This document shows positions 25,993-34,841 of a stretch of DNA of 64,000 nucleotides, piece after piece. This stretch comes from Gemmatimonadota bacterium (lineage in GTDB: Bacteria > Gemmatimonadota > Gemmatimonadetes > Gemmatimonadales > GWC2-71-9). The notes beneath the pieces are model-generated. The model had not been told where the DNA came from, searched no databases, and was given only the letters and a program-made list of their open reading frames with translations. The stretch is taken from NCBI GenBank assembly GCA_016713435.1, contig JADJPD010000005.1, positions 112,001-176,000 on the forward strand, in the 5' to 3' direction. The position numbers and the translations under genes are program-made. Within the stretch, counting starts at the first letter, position 1. Each line of letters begins with the position of its first letter.

Positions 25993-28846
25993 TTACGCCG
26001 CCCCCGAGGCCGACGAGCCGCCGAGCGTCCGCTTCACTTCCTCGACCCGGAACGACTCGATGACATCGCCGACCTTGAGGTCGTTGTAGTTCTCGATGCC
26101 GATGCCGCACTCGAGGCCTTCCTTGACTTCCTTGGCGTCGTCCTTGAACCGCTTGAGGCTCGACATGGTGCCGGTGTAGACCACCGTGCCGTCGCGGACC
26201 ACGCGGGCCTTGGCGGCGCGGGAGACGGTGCCGTTCTTGACCTGGCAGCCGGCGATGGTGCCCACCTTGCTGACCTTGAAGAGCTGCAGCACCACGGCAT
26301 CGCCGAGGACCGTCTCCTTGCTCTCGGGCTTGAGCAGCCCCTCGAGCGCGTTGCGGACGTCGTCGACCGCCTCGTAGATGATGCGGTAGGTGCGGACGTC
26401 CACCTGCTCGCGTTCCGCCGCCTGGCGCGCGCCCGAGTCGGGCCGCACGTGGAAGCCGATGATGATGGCCCCCGACGCCTTGGCGAGCAGCACGTCGCTC
26501 TCGTTGATGGTGCCGACGCCGCGGTGGACGATGTCCACCCGCACCTCGCCGGTGCTGAGCTGCCCCAGCGCGTCGGCGAGCGCTTCCGCCGGGCCGCCCT
26601 GGTCGGCCTTGATGATGAGGCGGAGGGCGCCCATCTGCCCCTGCGCCAGCGCGCGCGAGATGTCCTCGAGCGAGCCGCCGCGGGCGGTGCGCCGGTTCTG
26701 CGCCTCGCGCTCGAGCCGCTGGCGCTTCTGGGCGATCTCGCGCGCCTCCACCGCGTCGGTGGTGACGAGGAAGTTGTCGCCCGGCGTCGGGACGCCCTCG
26801 AAGCCCAGGATCTGCACCGGGATGGAGGGGCCGGCTTCCTTGACGTTCTTGCCGCGCTCGTCGAACAGCGCGCGCACGCGGCCGCTGAACTTGCCGCAGA
26901 TGAAGTTGTCGCCGACGCGCAGCGTGCCCTTCTGCACCAGGATGGTGGCCACCGGACCCTTGCCCGGGTCGAGGGTGGCTTCCACCACGGTGCCGCTCGC
27001 GGGGCGGTCCGGATTGGCCTTGAGGTCGAGGATCTCGGCCTGCAGCAGCACCTGCTCCAGCAGCTGGTCCACCCCGGTGCCCTTCTTGGCCGAGATGGGC
27101 GTGGCGAGCACCTGGCCGCCGAAGTCCTCGAGGACCACGTTGTGGGTCAGGAGGTCCTGCTTGACCTTCTGCACGTTGGCGGCCGGGAGGTCGATCTTGT
27201 TGATGGCGACCACCATCGGCACGCCGGCGTTCTTGGCGTGGCTGATGGCCTCGACCGTCTGCGGCATGACGGCGTCTTCCGCCGACACCACGAGGACCAC
27301 GATGTCCGTCACCTGCGCGCCGCGGGCGCGCATGGCGGTGAAGGCCTGGTGGCCCGGCGTGTCGAGGAAGGTGATCTTCTTGCCACTCGGCAGCGTGACG
27401 TGGTACGCGCCGATGTGCTGCGTGATGCCGCCCGCCTCGCCGGCCACGACGTTGGCCTTGCGGACGTAGTCGAGGAGCGAGGTCTTGCCGTGGTCCACGT
27501 GGCCCATGATGGTGACCACCGGCGGCCGCGCGACGGCGCCCTCCTCGGTGGCCTCGGCCTCGGCCTCGGTCTCCGTGGGGGCGGCGTACTCCTCTTCCTT
27601 CACCGCCTGGAAGCCGAACTCCGAGGCGATGAGCTCGATCTGGTCGAAGTCGAGGCGCTGGTTGACCGTCACCATCAGGCCCAGCTCCTTGAAGGCCAGC
27701 TGGACGATCTGGGTGGCCGGCACCTTCATGAGGTCGGCGAGCTCGGCCACCGAGATGAACTCGTTGACGCGGACGCGGGTCTTCTCGCGCTCCCGCTCCT
27801 CACGCTGCCGCTCGAGCGCCTCCTGGTAGCCCGAGGAGTCGCGCCGGACGCCGCGCTTGGCGGTGCCGCGCATGCCGGCCAGCGTCTTCTCGATGTTGGC
27901 CAGCACCGCATCCTGGTCCACGGTGTTCTTGCGGGCCTTCTTCTTCTTCCGGCCGCCCCCCTTCTCCGCGTCCGGGCCGAAGGTGCGGGCCGGCGCCGCG
28001 CCGCCCGGCGCCCGGAGCCCCCGGCGCGCCGGGGCGTCCCGGAGGACCACCCGGACGGCCGGGACCGCCCGGCCGCGACGGACCACCGCCCTGCCGGGCG
28101 CCGCCCGGGCCGCCGGAGCTGAAGACCGGCTTGGGGCGGTTGAAGCGCTGCACCTCGCCGCCCGGCGGCACGACGGGCCGCGGGATGCGGGTGGGAATCC
28201 GGGGGAGCGGGCCCGAGGGCGCGCTGGGCGCCGACGGCGCCCCGCTCGCCGCGGCCGGCACACCCGGGGCCGAGGGCGGCGCCGTGGGGGCCTCGGGCTT
28301 GAAGAGCGGCGCGGCGGGGCGCGGGGGCGGCGCCGGGATGAACGGCGTGGCGGCCCGCGGGGCTTCCGCCTCGGTCTCGGCCTCGGCGGGGAGCGGCGGC
28401 AGGTCCTTGAAGAGCGCGCGGGCCCGTTCCTCGATGGACGAGGGCAGCACCGGCTCGTCGCGCTTCTCGACCGGGCGCGTCAGCTCCAGCGCCTCGATCC
28501 GCAGCGCCTCCGCGGCGCGCTCGGCCTCGGCCTGGGCCTCGACCTGCGCCACCTCGGCGGCCGTGCGGCGGCGCTTGGCCGGCTTGGGGCCCTCGGCGGC
28601 GGGCTCCGCCTCCACGGCGGGCTTGGCGGCCTTCTTGCGGCCCTTCTTGGGTGCGGGTTCCTCGGTGGCCTGTGCCGCCTTCCGCTTCTCGCGCTCCCAG
28701 CGCACGCGGATGGCGGACACCTGCGAATCCTCGAGCGCGCTCATGTGCGTGCGCACGAAGATGTTCATGTCCTTGAGCATGCCCATGAGCTGCTCGGCGG
28801 ACACCCCGAACTCGGCTGCCAGATCGTGAACTCGAGTCTTGACCAC
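25993..28846 (-). CDS. infB: Translation initiation factor IF-2, one frame break near 28010-28060
   Basis: IF-2 brings initiator tRNA to the 30S subunit in a GTP-dependent step. The product, read across the break, has about 950 residues: an N-terminal IF2_N domain (KTRVHDLAAEFGVSAEQL), a long Ala/Pro/Gly-rich linker, a second IF2_N domain (INEFISVAELADLMKVP-like), and the GTPase with G1 GHVDHGKTSLL, G3 DTPGHQAF, G4 NKID and G5 SAKKG, then domains II-IV. The break lies in the Gly/Pro-rich linker, where a GC-rich run is easily miscounted; flanking parts are both typical. The start is a GTG adjoining the upstream stop. Confidence 0.93.
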
Positions 28847-29113
28847 TCACGCCTCCCTGGGGGCTCCCGCCGGGGCCGCCTTCGCGATCCCCTGGGCGAG
28901 CGCCCGGTCCTGCACGCCGACGACCATGACCGCGGGCTTGCCCAGCCGCGCGCCGATCGTCTCCGCCGACGGGCCCGCGTAGAGGGGAATCCCCTTCGCG
29001 ACCGCCAGCCTCACCACTTTCTCGTTGGCGCGGGGACTCGCATCCCCCGCCAGCACCACACACGCAAACCGGCCCTGCTGCAACCCGGCCCGCACCGCAT
29101 CCACGCCGACCAC
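28847..29113 (-). CDS. YlxQ-like L7Ae-family RNA-binding protein, start uncertain
   Basis: The visible protein resembles the L7Ae/L30e/YlxQ family: GRFACVVLAGDASPRANEKVVRLA, then GIPLYAG and GARLGKPAVMVVGVQDRALAQGI. The GTG at 29113 gives only 88 residues and cuts the first helix; the same frame continues upstream with LLRLLGLGYRAGAAV, which matches the normal N-terminus, but no ATG, GTG or TTG is found there. A non-canonical start or a one-base indel near 29150 would restore it. Position between nusA and infB is typical. Confidence 0.75.
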   Translation of the reverse strand: MVGVDAVRAGLQQGRFACVVLAGDASPRANEKVVRLAVAKGIPLYAGPSAETIGARLGKPAVMVVGVQDRALAQGIAKAAPAGAPREA

Positions 29114-29162
29114 CGCCGCCCCCGCCCGGTACCCGAGCCCGAGGAGGCGAAGGAGGGCCTCG

Positions 29163-30485
29163 TCAGCCGGCGGCGTGGCCGTCCTCGCTCGCGTCTTCCG
29201 TCGTGAGCTCGGCCAGGAACGTCAGCAGCTGGTCGGTGCGCTCCGGCGTCATGCCCTCCACCTTCTCGATGTCCTCGCGATCGAGGTCGAGGAGCTGGCC
29301 CAGGGTCTGGTACCCGGCGCCGTGGAGCAGCGCCAGCAGCTCCGGCGAGAGCCCCTGGAGATCGGCGATCGGGATGGCCGACACGGCATCGTCCTCGGGC
29401 GGGAGCGGGGCGAACAGCGGGCCCTCGCCGCCGCGCTCGAGCCACTCGCGGCTCGAGTAGAGGTCGATCTTCCAGCCGGTGAGTTCGCTGGCCAGGCGGA
29501 CGTTCTGCCCGTTGCGGCCGATGGCGAGCGACAGCTGGTCCTCGTCGACCACCGCCTGGATGGTCTTGCTCACCGGGTCGCTGAACACCTTGGCCACGCG
29601 GGCCGGCGCCAGCGCGAGCCGCGCGAAGCGCTCCGGGTCCGGCGACCACGGCACGATGTCGATGCGCTCACCGCCGAGCTCGTTGACGACGGCCTGCACG
29701 CGGGAGCCCTTGAGGCCCACGCACGCGCCCACCGGGTCGATAGCGTCGTCGCGGCTGATGACCGCGATCTTGGTGCGGCTCCCCACCTCGCGGGCCCAGG
29801 CGCGGATCTCCACGATGGCCTGCTGGATCTCCGGGACCTCGAGCTTGAACAGCGCCTTGACGAACAGCGGGTCGGCGCGCGAGAGGATGAGCCGCGGGCC
29901 CTTGGGCGTTTCCTCGAGCCGCTTGAGCACGGCGCGGATGGTGTCGCCCTGGTGGAACTTCTCGCGGTGGTTCTGCTCGCGGTACGGGATGATGGCTTCC
30001 GCCTCGCGGAACTTGTTCAGCATGATGACGAGCTTGCCGCGCTCGATCTGCTGGACCTCGCCCGAGAGCAGCTCGCCCACCTTGGAGGCGAACTCGTCGC
30101 GGATCCGGGTGCGCTCCCCCTCCCGCACGCGCTGGATGATCCGCTGCTTGGCCGCCTGCACCGCCAGCCGCCCGAACTCGGCGAAGGGGACCTCCTCCTC
30201 GAGCATGTCGCCGATGGCGAAGTCGGGGTCCTCGTACTGGGCCTCCTCGAGGGCGATCTGCGCGCTGGCGTCCTCCACCACCTCCACCACCTGGCGGAGC
30301 CGGACGACCTTGATGGCGCCCTTGAGCTCGTCGAACTCGAGCTCGAAGCGCACGTTGGGCCCGTAGCGGCGCGCGAGGGCGGCGTGGATCCCGTCGCGGA
30401 GCAGGTCGAGCAGCTCGGCGCGGTCGAGTTGTTTGCTGGTGGTGAGCTCGCGGATGGCGCTCAGCACCTCTGGGGAACCGGACAT
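29163..30485 (-). CDS. nusA: Transcription termination/antitermination factor NusA
   Basis: NusA binds RNA polymerase, stimulates hairpin termination and takes part in antitermination. The 440-residue protein has the N-terminal domain (SAIRELTTSKQLDRAELLDLL), an S1 domain (about 135-200), two KH domains (DPVGACVGLKGSRVQAVV and LAIGRNGQNVRLASELTGW) and a C-terminal helical repeat (ALLHGAGYQTLGQLLDL). It lies 14 bases after rimP. NusA could feed back on the hairpin found in the rimP leader. Confidence 0.97.
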   Translation of the reverse strand: MSGSPEVLSAIRELTTSKQLDRAELLDLLRDGIHAALARRYGPNVRFELEFDELKGAIKVVRLRQVVEVVEDASAQIALEEAQYEDPDFAIGDMLEEEVPFAEFGRLAVQAAKQRIIQRVREGERTRIRDEFASKVGELLSGEVQQIERGKLVIMLNKFREAEAIIPYREQNHREKFHQGDTIRAVLKRLEETPKGPRLILSRADPLFVKALFKLEVPEIQQAIVEIRAWAREVGSRTKIAVISRDDAIDPVGACVGLKGSRVQAVVNELGGERIDIVPWSPDPERFARLALAPARVAKVFSDPVSKTIQAVVDEDQLSLAIGRNGQNVRLASELTGWKIDLYSSREWLERGGEGPLFAPLPPEDDAVSAIPIADLQGLSPELLALLHGAGYQTLGQLLDLDREDIEKVEGMTPERTDQLLTFLAELTTEDASEDGHAAG

Positions 30486-30499
30486 CCCGTGTCTCCTGC

Positions 30500-31006
30500 C
30501 TAGGCGCGCCGCGGGCCCTGCTTGGGCTTCGGCGCCAGGTCATCAACTGTCTCGTCCTGCAGCAGTGCTTCCTTCACGTCGTGCAGCGCCACCTGCACCT
30601 CCGCCCCATCGGGGAGCCGGAGCCGCACGTGGGCCTCGTCGGGCACGCCGAGGATCTCGGCCCGCGGGTGGCCGGCCACGCCGCGCGCCGTCAGCTTCAC
30701 GGTGCGGCCGGCGTACCGGCGCCAGTGCTCGGGGAAACGCACCGGCCGTTCGATGCCGGGCGAGGACACCTGCAGCTGGTACCGCGACCCCACCCCGCCG
30801 GTCCCCTCGAAGAGCCGCTCGAGCGCCCGGCTCACCCGGGTGCAGTCCTCGGCGGTCACCCCGAACCCGGGCCGGCTGTCCGGCCGGTCGATACGCACCT
30901 GGATGGACAGATGCTGCGGCGGGCCAGCCTTGCGGAACTCCACCAGCTCGTAGCCGAGTTCCGTCACCTGGCGGCGAACGTCGGCGATGAGGGCGCTGTC
31001 GGTCAT
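30500..31006 (-). CDS. rimP: Ribosome maturation factor RimP
   Basis: RimP is needed for 30S subunit maturation. The 168-residue protein has VTELGYELVEFRKAG, EDCTRVSRALERLFE and the signature YQLQVSSPGIERPVRFPEHW. The ATG at 31006 starts where the family normally begins. An in-frame GTG at 31057 would add 17 residues encoded by the leader hairpin and is not favoured. It is first in rimP-nusA-ylxQ-infB, and its leader contains a promoter and a terminator/antiterminator structure. Confidence 0.94.
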   Translation of the reverse strand: MTDSALIADVRRQVTELGYELVEFRKAGPPQHLSIQVRIDRPDSRPGFGVTAEDCTRVSRALERLFEGTGGVGSRYQLQVSSPGIERPVRFPEHWRRYAGRTVKLTARGVAGHPRAEILGVPDEAHVRLRLPDGAEVQVALHDVKEALLQDETVDDLAPKPKQGPRRA

Positions 31007-31015
31007 GGGACCCAG

Positions 31016-31044
31016 AAAAAAAATGTGGGGGAACTCCCCCACAT
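31016..31044 (-). terminator. Intrinsic terminator in the rimP leader
   Basis: A perfect 9-bp inverted repeat (31023-31031 and 31036-31044) with a 4-base loop is followed on the minus strand by eight T residues ending at 31016, nine bases before the rimP ATG. Confidence 0.85.
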
Positions 31045-31078
31045 CAGACGCCGCCACCTACCGCGGCAGGAGTTCCCC
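31028..31078 (-). promoter_or_regulatory. Candidate antiterminator of the rimP operon attenuator
   Basis: The segment GGGGAACTCC (minus strand, 31078-31069) is a perfect 10-base complement of GGAGTTCCCC (31037-31028), which forms the loop and part of both arms of the leader terminator. The two pairings cannot coexist, which is the logic of an attenuator. The ligand or factor that chooses between them is unknown. Confidence 0.6.
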
Positions 31079-31091
31079 GGACAGCGGGCAA

Positions 31092-31120
31092 AGTATAGAC
31101 GTGGTGCGGGGTTTCGTCAA
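31092..31120 (-). promoter_or_regulatory. Sigma70-type promoter of the rimP-nusA-infB operon
   Basis: On the minus strand TTGACG (31120-31115) is followed after exactly 17 bases by TATACT (31097-31092). This is the best promoter match in the window. Transcription would start near 31085 and give a leader of about 80 bases that contains the terminator and antiterminator segments. Confidence 0.75.
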
Positions 31121-31225
31121 TTGCGGCAGGCGCGCAGTTTCGGGACGGAGGGGCCCCCGGATCCGGGAGGTTCCAGCGACCCGCCCCGCCGGCTCGACAC
31201 CCGGAACGCGTGACCCCGGACCGGT

Positions 31226-31969
31226 TCAGCGGCCGAGCAGGCCGAGGTAGGCCACCATCCGGCCGTCCTGCCCGCCGGACGCCCGATGGCTGTAGAACCG
31301 GTCGCGGTCATGGGCCGAGCACCAAGCCGATGTGGAAATGTTGCGAATGCCGAGCCGGTGCCCCTGGCCGGCGAGTACTTCGCGCAGATCCACGTGCCAC
31401 GGACCCGGCCCTTCGGCGGGGAGTCCGCAGCCGGTCCGAACCTCAGAACCAACTTCATAGCACGGCCCGCAAATCCCAACGCCAGTGTGCATTAGCACGT
31501 CCTGCGGGTCCGTCCCTGCCGCCTCCACCATCCGGGCAAGTCCAGTCGACAGGATCCCTGCGGCGGTCCCCCGCCAGCCACTGTGCAGAAGGGCGATGAC
31601 GCGCCGGACGGGGTCCACCAGGTAGACCGGGATGCAGTCGGCGATGGTCACCGTGAGGAGGACCCCAGTAGCCGCGGTGGCGTGCCCGTCCACGCCGTCG
31701 ATCTGCACCCAGCCCTGCCCTCCCTCGTGCCAGAGCACCGCCGGGCCGTGGACCTGATTGCCGAGGATGGTGGCCGGAAAGCCCGCCTCGGCACGCCGGA
31801 ACGCCCGCCAGCGGGTCATCACCTCACCGACCGGGGCGGCCGTCCAGAGGCCGAGGTCGAATTCGCGGCCGGTGACGCCCGCGACGACGCCGTGCTGCTC
31901 CCGCCAGCCGGGGAGCTCATAGCGCGGGATCGGGCCGGGGACCAGGGCTTCGCGGAGGACGGTGGGCAT
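31226..31969 (-). CDS. pgeF: YfiH/PgeF family protein (multicopper polyphenol oxidase/laccase domain)
   Basis: The 247-residue protein has the family's metal-site motifs: NQVHG, a Cys in VTIADCIPVYL, LLHSGWRGTAAGIL and GVGICGPCYEVG. Members act as purine nucleoside phosphorylase/adenosine deaminase or as a peptidoglycan editing factor; laccase activity was an early claim. The gene lies between murA and rimP, so an envelope role is possible. A 14-bp hairpin separates it from murA. Confidence 0.9.
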   Translation of the reverse strand: MPTVLREALVPGPIPRYELPGWREQHGVVAGVTGREFDLGLWTAAPVGEVMTRWRAFRRAEAGFPATILGNQVHGPAVLWHEGGQGWVQIDGVDGHATAATGVLLTVTIADCIPVYLVDPVRRVIALLHSGWRGTAAGILSTGLARMVEAAGTDPQDVLMHTGVGICGPCYEVGSEVRTGCGLPAEGPGPWHVDLREVLAGQGHRLGIRNISTSAWCSAHDRDRFYSHRASGGQDGRMVAYLGLLGR

Positions 31970-32007
31970 GGGCGAGGAACGTAACGGGGACCGGGGGCCT
32001 GACGCGC

Positions 32008-32038
32008 GGGCGGTCGCGAGGATTCCTCGCGACCGCCC
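32008..32038 (-). terminator. Strong hairpin after murA
   Basis: A perfect 14-bp GC inverted repeat (32008-32021 and 32025-32038) has a 3-base ATT loop. It lies 37 bases after the murA stop. No T-run follows. Confidence 0.5.
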
Positions 32039-32075
32039 GAGAGACGCGGCCAGCTGCGGCCGGCGGCGGGCGGCG

Positions 32076-33356
32076 CTACTCCAGCCGCTCGATGTCGGCG
32101 CCGAGGGCGCGCAGGCGCTGGTCGATGTTCTCGTACCCGCGCTCGATCTGGCCCACGTTGTGGATGGTGCTCTGCCCCTCGGCCGCCAGCGAGGCGAGCA
32201 GCATGGCCATCCCCGCCCGGATATCGGGTGACTCCACCGTGCCGCCGGAGAGCGGGGCCGGGCCGGAGATGACGGCGCGGTGCGGGTCGCACAGGACGAT
32301 CCGCGCCCCCATGCCGATCAGCTTGTCCACGAAGAAGAGCCGGGACTCGAACATCTTCTCGAAGATCAGGATCATGCCCGCGCACTGCGTGGCGGTGACC
32401 ACGGCGATGGACATGGCGTCGGCCGGGAAGGCCGGCCAGGGGCCGTCCTCGAGCTTGGGCACGTGGCCGCCGAGGTCGGGCCGCACCCGCCGCTCCTGCC
32501 CCGCGTCCACGATGAGCCGGTTTCCATCCACCCGCGGGCGCACGCCGAGGCGGTCGAAGCCGAGCAGGGTGCTGCGGAGGTCGTCCGGGCGGACGTCCTC
32601 GATGGTGAGGGGGCTGTTGGTGACGGCCGCGAGCCCGATGAAGCTGGCGATCTCGATGTGGTCGGGGCCGATGGCGTAGCGGCAGCCGCCGAGGGGCTTC
32701 CCGCCGGTGATGGTGTAGACGTTGGTGCCGATGCCCTCGATGTCGGCGCCCATGGCCACGAGCAGGCGGGCCACGTCCTGCACGTGGGGCTCGGCGGCGG
32801 CGTTGCGGAGCACGGTGCGCCCCTTGGCGCGGACGGCCGCCATGAGCGCGTTCTCGGTGCCCGTGACGCTGGGTTCGTCGAGGAAGATTTCCGTCCCGAC
32901 GAGCCCCTTCGCGGTGATCTCGTAGTTCTGCCCCAGGTTGAGTGAGGCGCCGAGCTGCTCCAGGACCAGGAAATGAGTGTCCACCCGCCGCCGTCCGATG
33001 ACGTCCCCGCCCGGCGGGGGCAGCGTGACCGAGCCAAACCGCGCCAGCAGCGGGCCGGCCAGCAGGATGGACGCCCGGATCCTGGCGCAGAGCTCGGGTG
33101 AGAGCGGCTTGAGGCGGGCGCCGCGCCCGTCAATGCGCACCTCGTTGGGGGCGATCCACTCGACGCTGGCGCCGAGGTCGGCCACGAGGGCGAGCATGGT
33201 CTCCACGTCCCGGATGCGGGGCATGTTGGCGAGCTCGACGGGGCCGTCGGCCAGCAGGGTGGCGGCGATGGCCGGGAGGGCGGCGTTCTTGTTGCCGGCC
33301 GGGCGGACGGAGCCGGCGAGGGGCCGGCCGCCGCGGACACGATAGCGAAGGGGCAT
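32076..33356 (-). CDS. murA: UDP-N-acetylglucosamine 1-carboxyvinyltransferase with Asp at the catalytic Cys position
   Basis: MurA performs the first committed step of peptidoglycan synthesis, transfer of enolpyruvate to UDP-GlcNAc. The 426-residue protein has the N-terminal SVRPAGNKNAALPAIAATLL and the C-terminal IDQRLRALGADIERL; the inside-out barrel repeats are recognisable. In the active-site loop, PPGGDVIGRRRVDTH replaces the GGC of E. coli MurA, putting Asp118 (codon 33005-33003) where Cys115 lies. This substitution occurs naturally in fosfomycin-resistant MurA proteins such as that of Mycobacterium tuberculosis. It is divergent from the DUF948 gene. Confidence 0.96.
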   Translation of the reverse strand: MPLRYRVRGGRPLAGSVRPAGNKNAALPAIAATLLADGPVELANMPRIRDVETMLALVADLGASVEWIAPNEVRIDGRGARLKPLSPELCARIRASILLAGPLLARFGSVTLPPPGGDVIGRRRVDTHFLVLEQLGASLNLGQNYEITAKGLVGTEIFLDEPSVTGTENALMAAVRAKGRTVLRNAAAEPHVQDVARLLVAMGADIEGIGTNVYTITGGKPLGGCRYAIGPDHIEIASFIGLAAVTNSPLTIEDVRPDDLRSTLLGFDRLGVRPRVDGNRLIVDAGQERRVRPDLGGHVPKLEDGPWPAFPADAMSIAVVTATQCAGMILIFEKMFESRLFFVDKLIGMGARIVLCDPHRAVISGPAPLSGGTVESPDIRAGMAMLLASLAAEGQSTIHNVGQIERGYENIDQRLRALGADIERLE

Positions 33357-33429
33357 GGCGCCAAAACTCGGGGCGCATGGTGCGCCCGTCAAGCTCGGTG
33401 GTATCTTGGTCTCCACGGAGGTACGCCCG

Positions 33430-33885
33430 ATGTTGCTGCTCCTGCAGGCCGGCACGCTGCCGGCGTGGGTGGGTCCCACGATGGCGATCTCGCTGGTCGT
33501 CATCGCGCTGGCATTCGTGGTCATCGCCGGCGCCATCGGCATGGCGATCGCCCGGGTGCTCGGGGAGATCAAGAAGCTGCACGAGGCCGTGGAATCCCTG
33601 CGCGGGGACCTGCACCCCGCGGTCACGGCCGTCCGCTCCATCTCCGACGAGGGGCGCCGCCTGGCGGCGCTGGTCGGGGGCGAGGCCGAGGAGCTGGTGG
33701 CGGCCAGCAAGGCGCTGCGGGCCGGCCTGTCCGAGCGGGTGCAGAACCTCGAGGCGGTCTACGAGGTGCTGCAGGAGGAGGTGGAGGAGACGGCCATCGA
33801 CCTGGCCATCACCCTCCGCGGCTTCCGGCGCGGGGCCGGCTGGTACGGCCGGATCCGGCGCCTCCTCGGGGCCGGGCGGCGTTGA
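33430..33885 (+). CDS. DUF948-like membrane protein
   Basis: The 151-residue protein has one N-terminal membrane helix (ISLVVIALAFVVIAGAIGMA) followed by a long helical region (IKKLHEAVESLRGDLHPAV and RRLAALVGGEAEELVAASK), the plan of DUF948 general-stress-like proteins. The ATG is preceded by GGAGG at nine bases. It is first in a four-gene operon joined by four-base overlaps. Confidence 0.75.
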   Translation: MLLLLQAGTLPAWVGPTMAISLVVIALAFVVIAGAIGMAIARVLGEIKKLHEAVESLRGDLHPAVTAVRSISDEGRRLAALVGGEAEELVAASKALRAGLSERVQNLEAVYEVLQEEVEETAIDLAITLRGFRRGAGWYGRIRRLLGAGRR

Positions 33886-34841
33886 CGACCAGGTCCGTCG
33901 CGCTGGCGGTCGCGCTCGGCGCGCTCGCCCTGGTGCTCTGCCCGGCGGCGCTGCACGCCTGGACGCCCGGGACCCACATCTACCTCGGCGAGTCCATCCT
34001 CGCCAACCTGCAGGCGCTGCCCGGTGCCGTGGCGGACCTGCTCCGCGCCTTCCCGTTCGACTTCCTGTACGGCAACATCGCCGCCGACAGCTCCATTGCC
34101 AAGAAATACGCACCCGTGGGGCGCCACTGCCATCACTGGCACGTGGGCCAGGAGATCCACGACCTGGCCACCAGCGACGCGCTCCGCGCCTTCGGCCTCG
34201 GCTACCTGAGCCACCTGGCCGCGGACGTGGTGGCGCACAATCACTTCGTGCCCCGGCAGCTGCTGCTCACCCGCTCCACCAGCGGGTTCGGCCACTCCTA
34301 CTGGGAGAGCCGCTTCGAGCGCCCGCTCGGGCCCGCCTTTGCCCGGACGGCCAAGGAAGTGATCCTGCTGGACCATACGCCGGCGGACGCCCACCTCGAC
34401 CAGATCATCGCGCCCACGATCTTCAGCGTGCGCACCAACCGCCGGCTGTTCCGCGGCATGGTGCACCTGACGGAGAGCGACGGCTGGCACCGCGCCTTCG
34501 AGGTGGCCGAGCGGCGGAGCCGCTGGGAGCTGGCGGTGCCGGACGTGGAGCGGCACCTGGCGCTCTCCTTCGAGTACATCATGGGGATGCTGGCGGGCCC
34601 GGACTGTGAGGCACGCCGCTTCGACCCCTCCGGGGAGGAGCCGCTCCGGAAGGCCAAGTGGTGGCGGCGCGAGGTGCTGCTGGCCGGCGGGTGGCGCGAT
34701 GCGTCGCGGCTCCACGACCGGGCGGAGGAGGCCTTCGGGCTGCCGGCCGCCGCCCTGCCCTACTGGAGCGCCGCCACCCTCAAGCGGCCCTGGCTCCAGC
34801 CCGCGTCAGCCTCGGCACCCGCCCAGGGCACCGGCGCGTGA
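33882..34841 (+). CDS. Zinc-dependent phospholipase C-like secreted protein
   Basis: The 319-residue protein has a signal peptide (LGALALVLCPAALHA) predicted to leave a Trp at the mature N-terminus, as in Bacillus zinc phospholipases C, where Trp1 is a metal ligand. His-rich blocks follow: GTHIYLGESIL, HCHHWHVGQEIHD and GYLSHLAADVVAHNHFVP, consistent with a trinuclear zinc site. The TTG start overlaps the DUF948 stop as TTGA. Whether it hydrolyses phospholipids is unknown. It precedes a membrane kinase gene. Confidence 0.75.
   Translation: MTTRSVALAVALGALALVLCPAALHAWTPGTHIYLGESILANLQALPGAVADLLRAFPFDFLYGNIAADSSIAKKYAPVGRHCHHWHVGQEIHDLATSDALRAFGLGYLSHLAADVVAHNHFVPRQLLLTRSTSGFGHSYWESRFERPLGPAFARTAKEVILLDHTPADAHLDQIIAPTIFSVRTNRRLFRGMVHLTESDGWHRAFEVAERRSRWELAVPDVERHLALSFEYIMGMLAGPDCEARRFDPSGEEPLRKAKWWRREVLLAGGWRDASRLHDRAEEAFGLPAAALPYWSAATLKRPWLQPASASAPAQGTGA

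Noticed and set aside
31004..31057. Start of rimP at GTG 31057
   Set aside because: It would translate the terminator hairpin and U-run as an N-terminal extension not seen in the family; the ATG at 31006 fits better.
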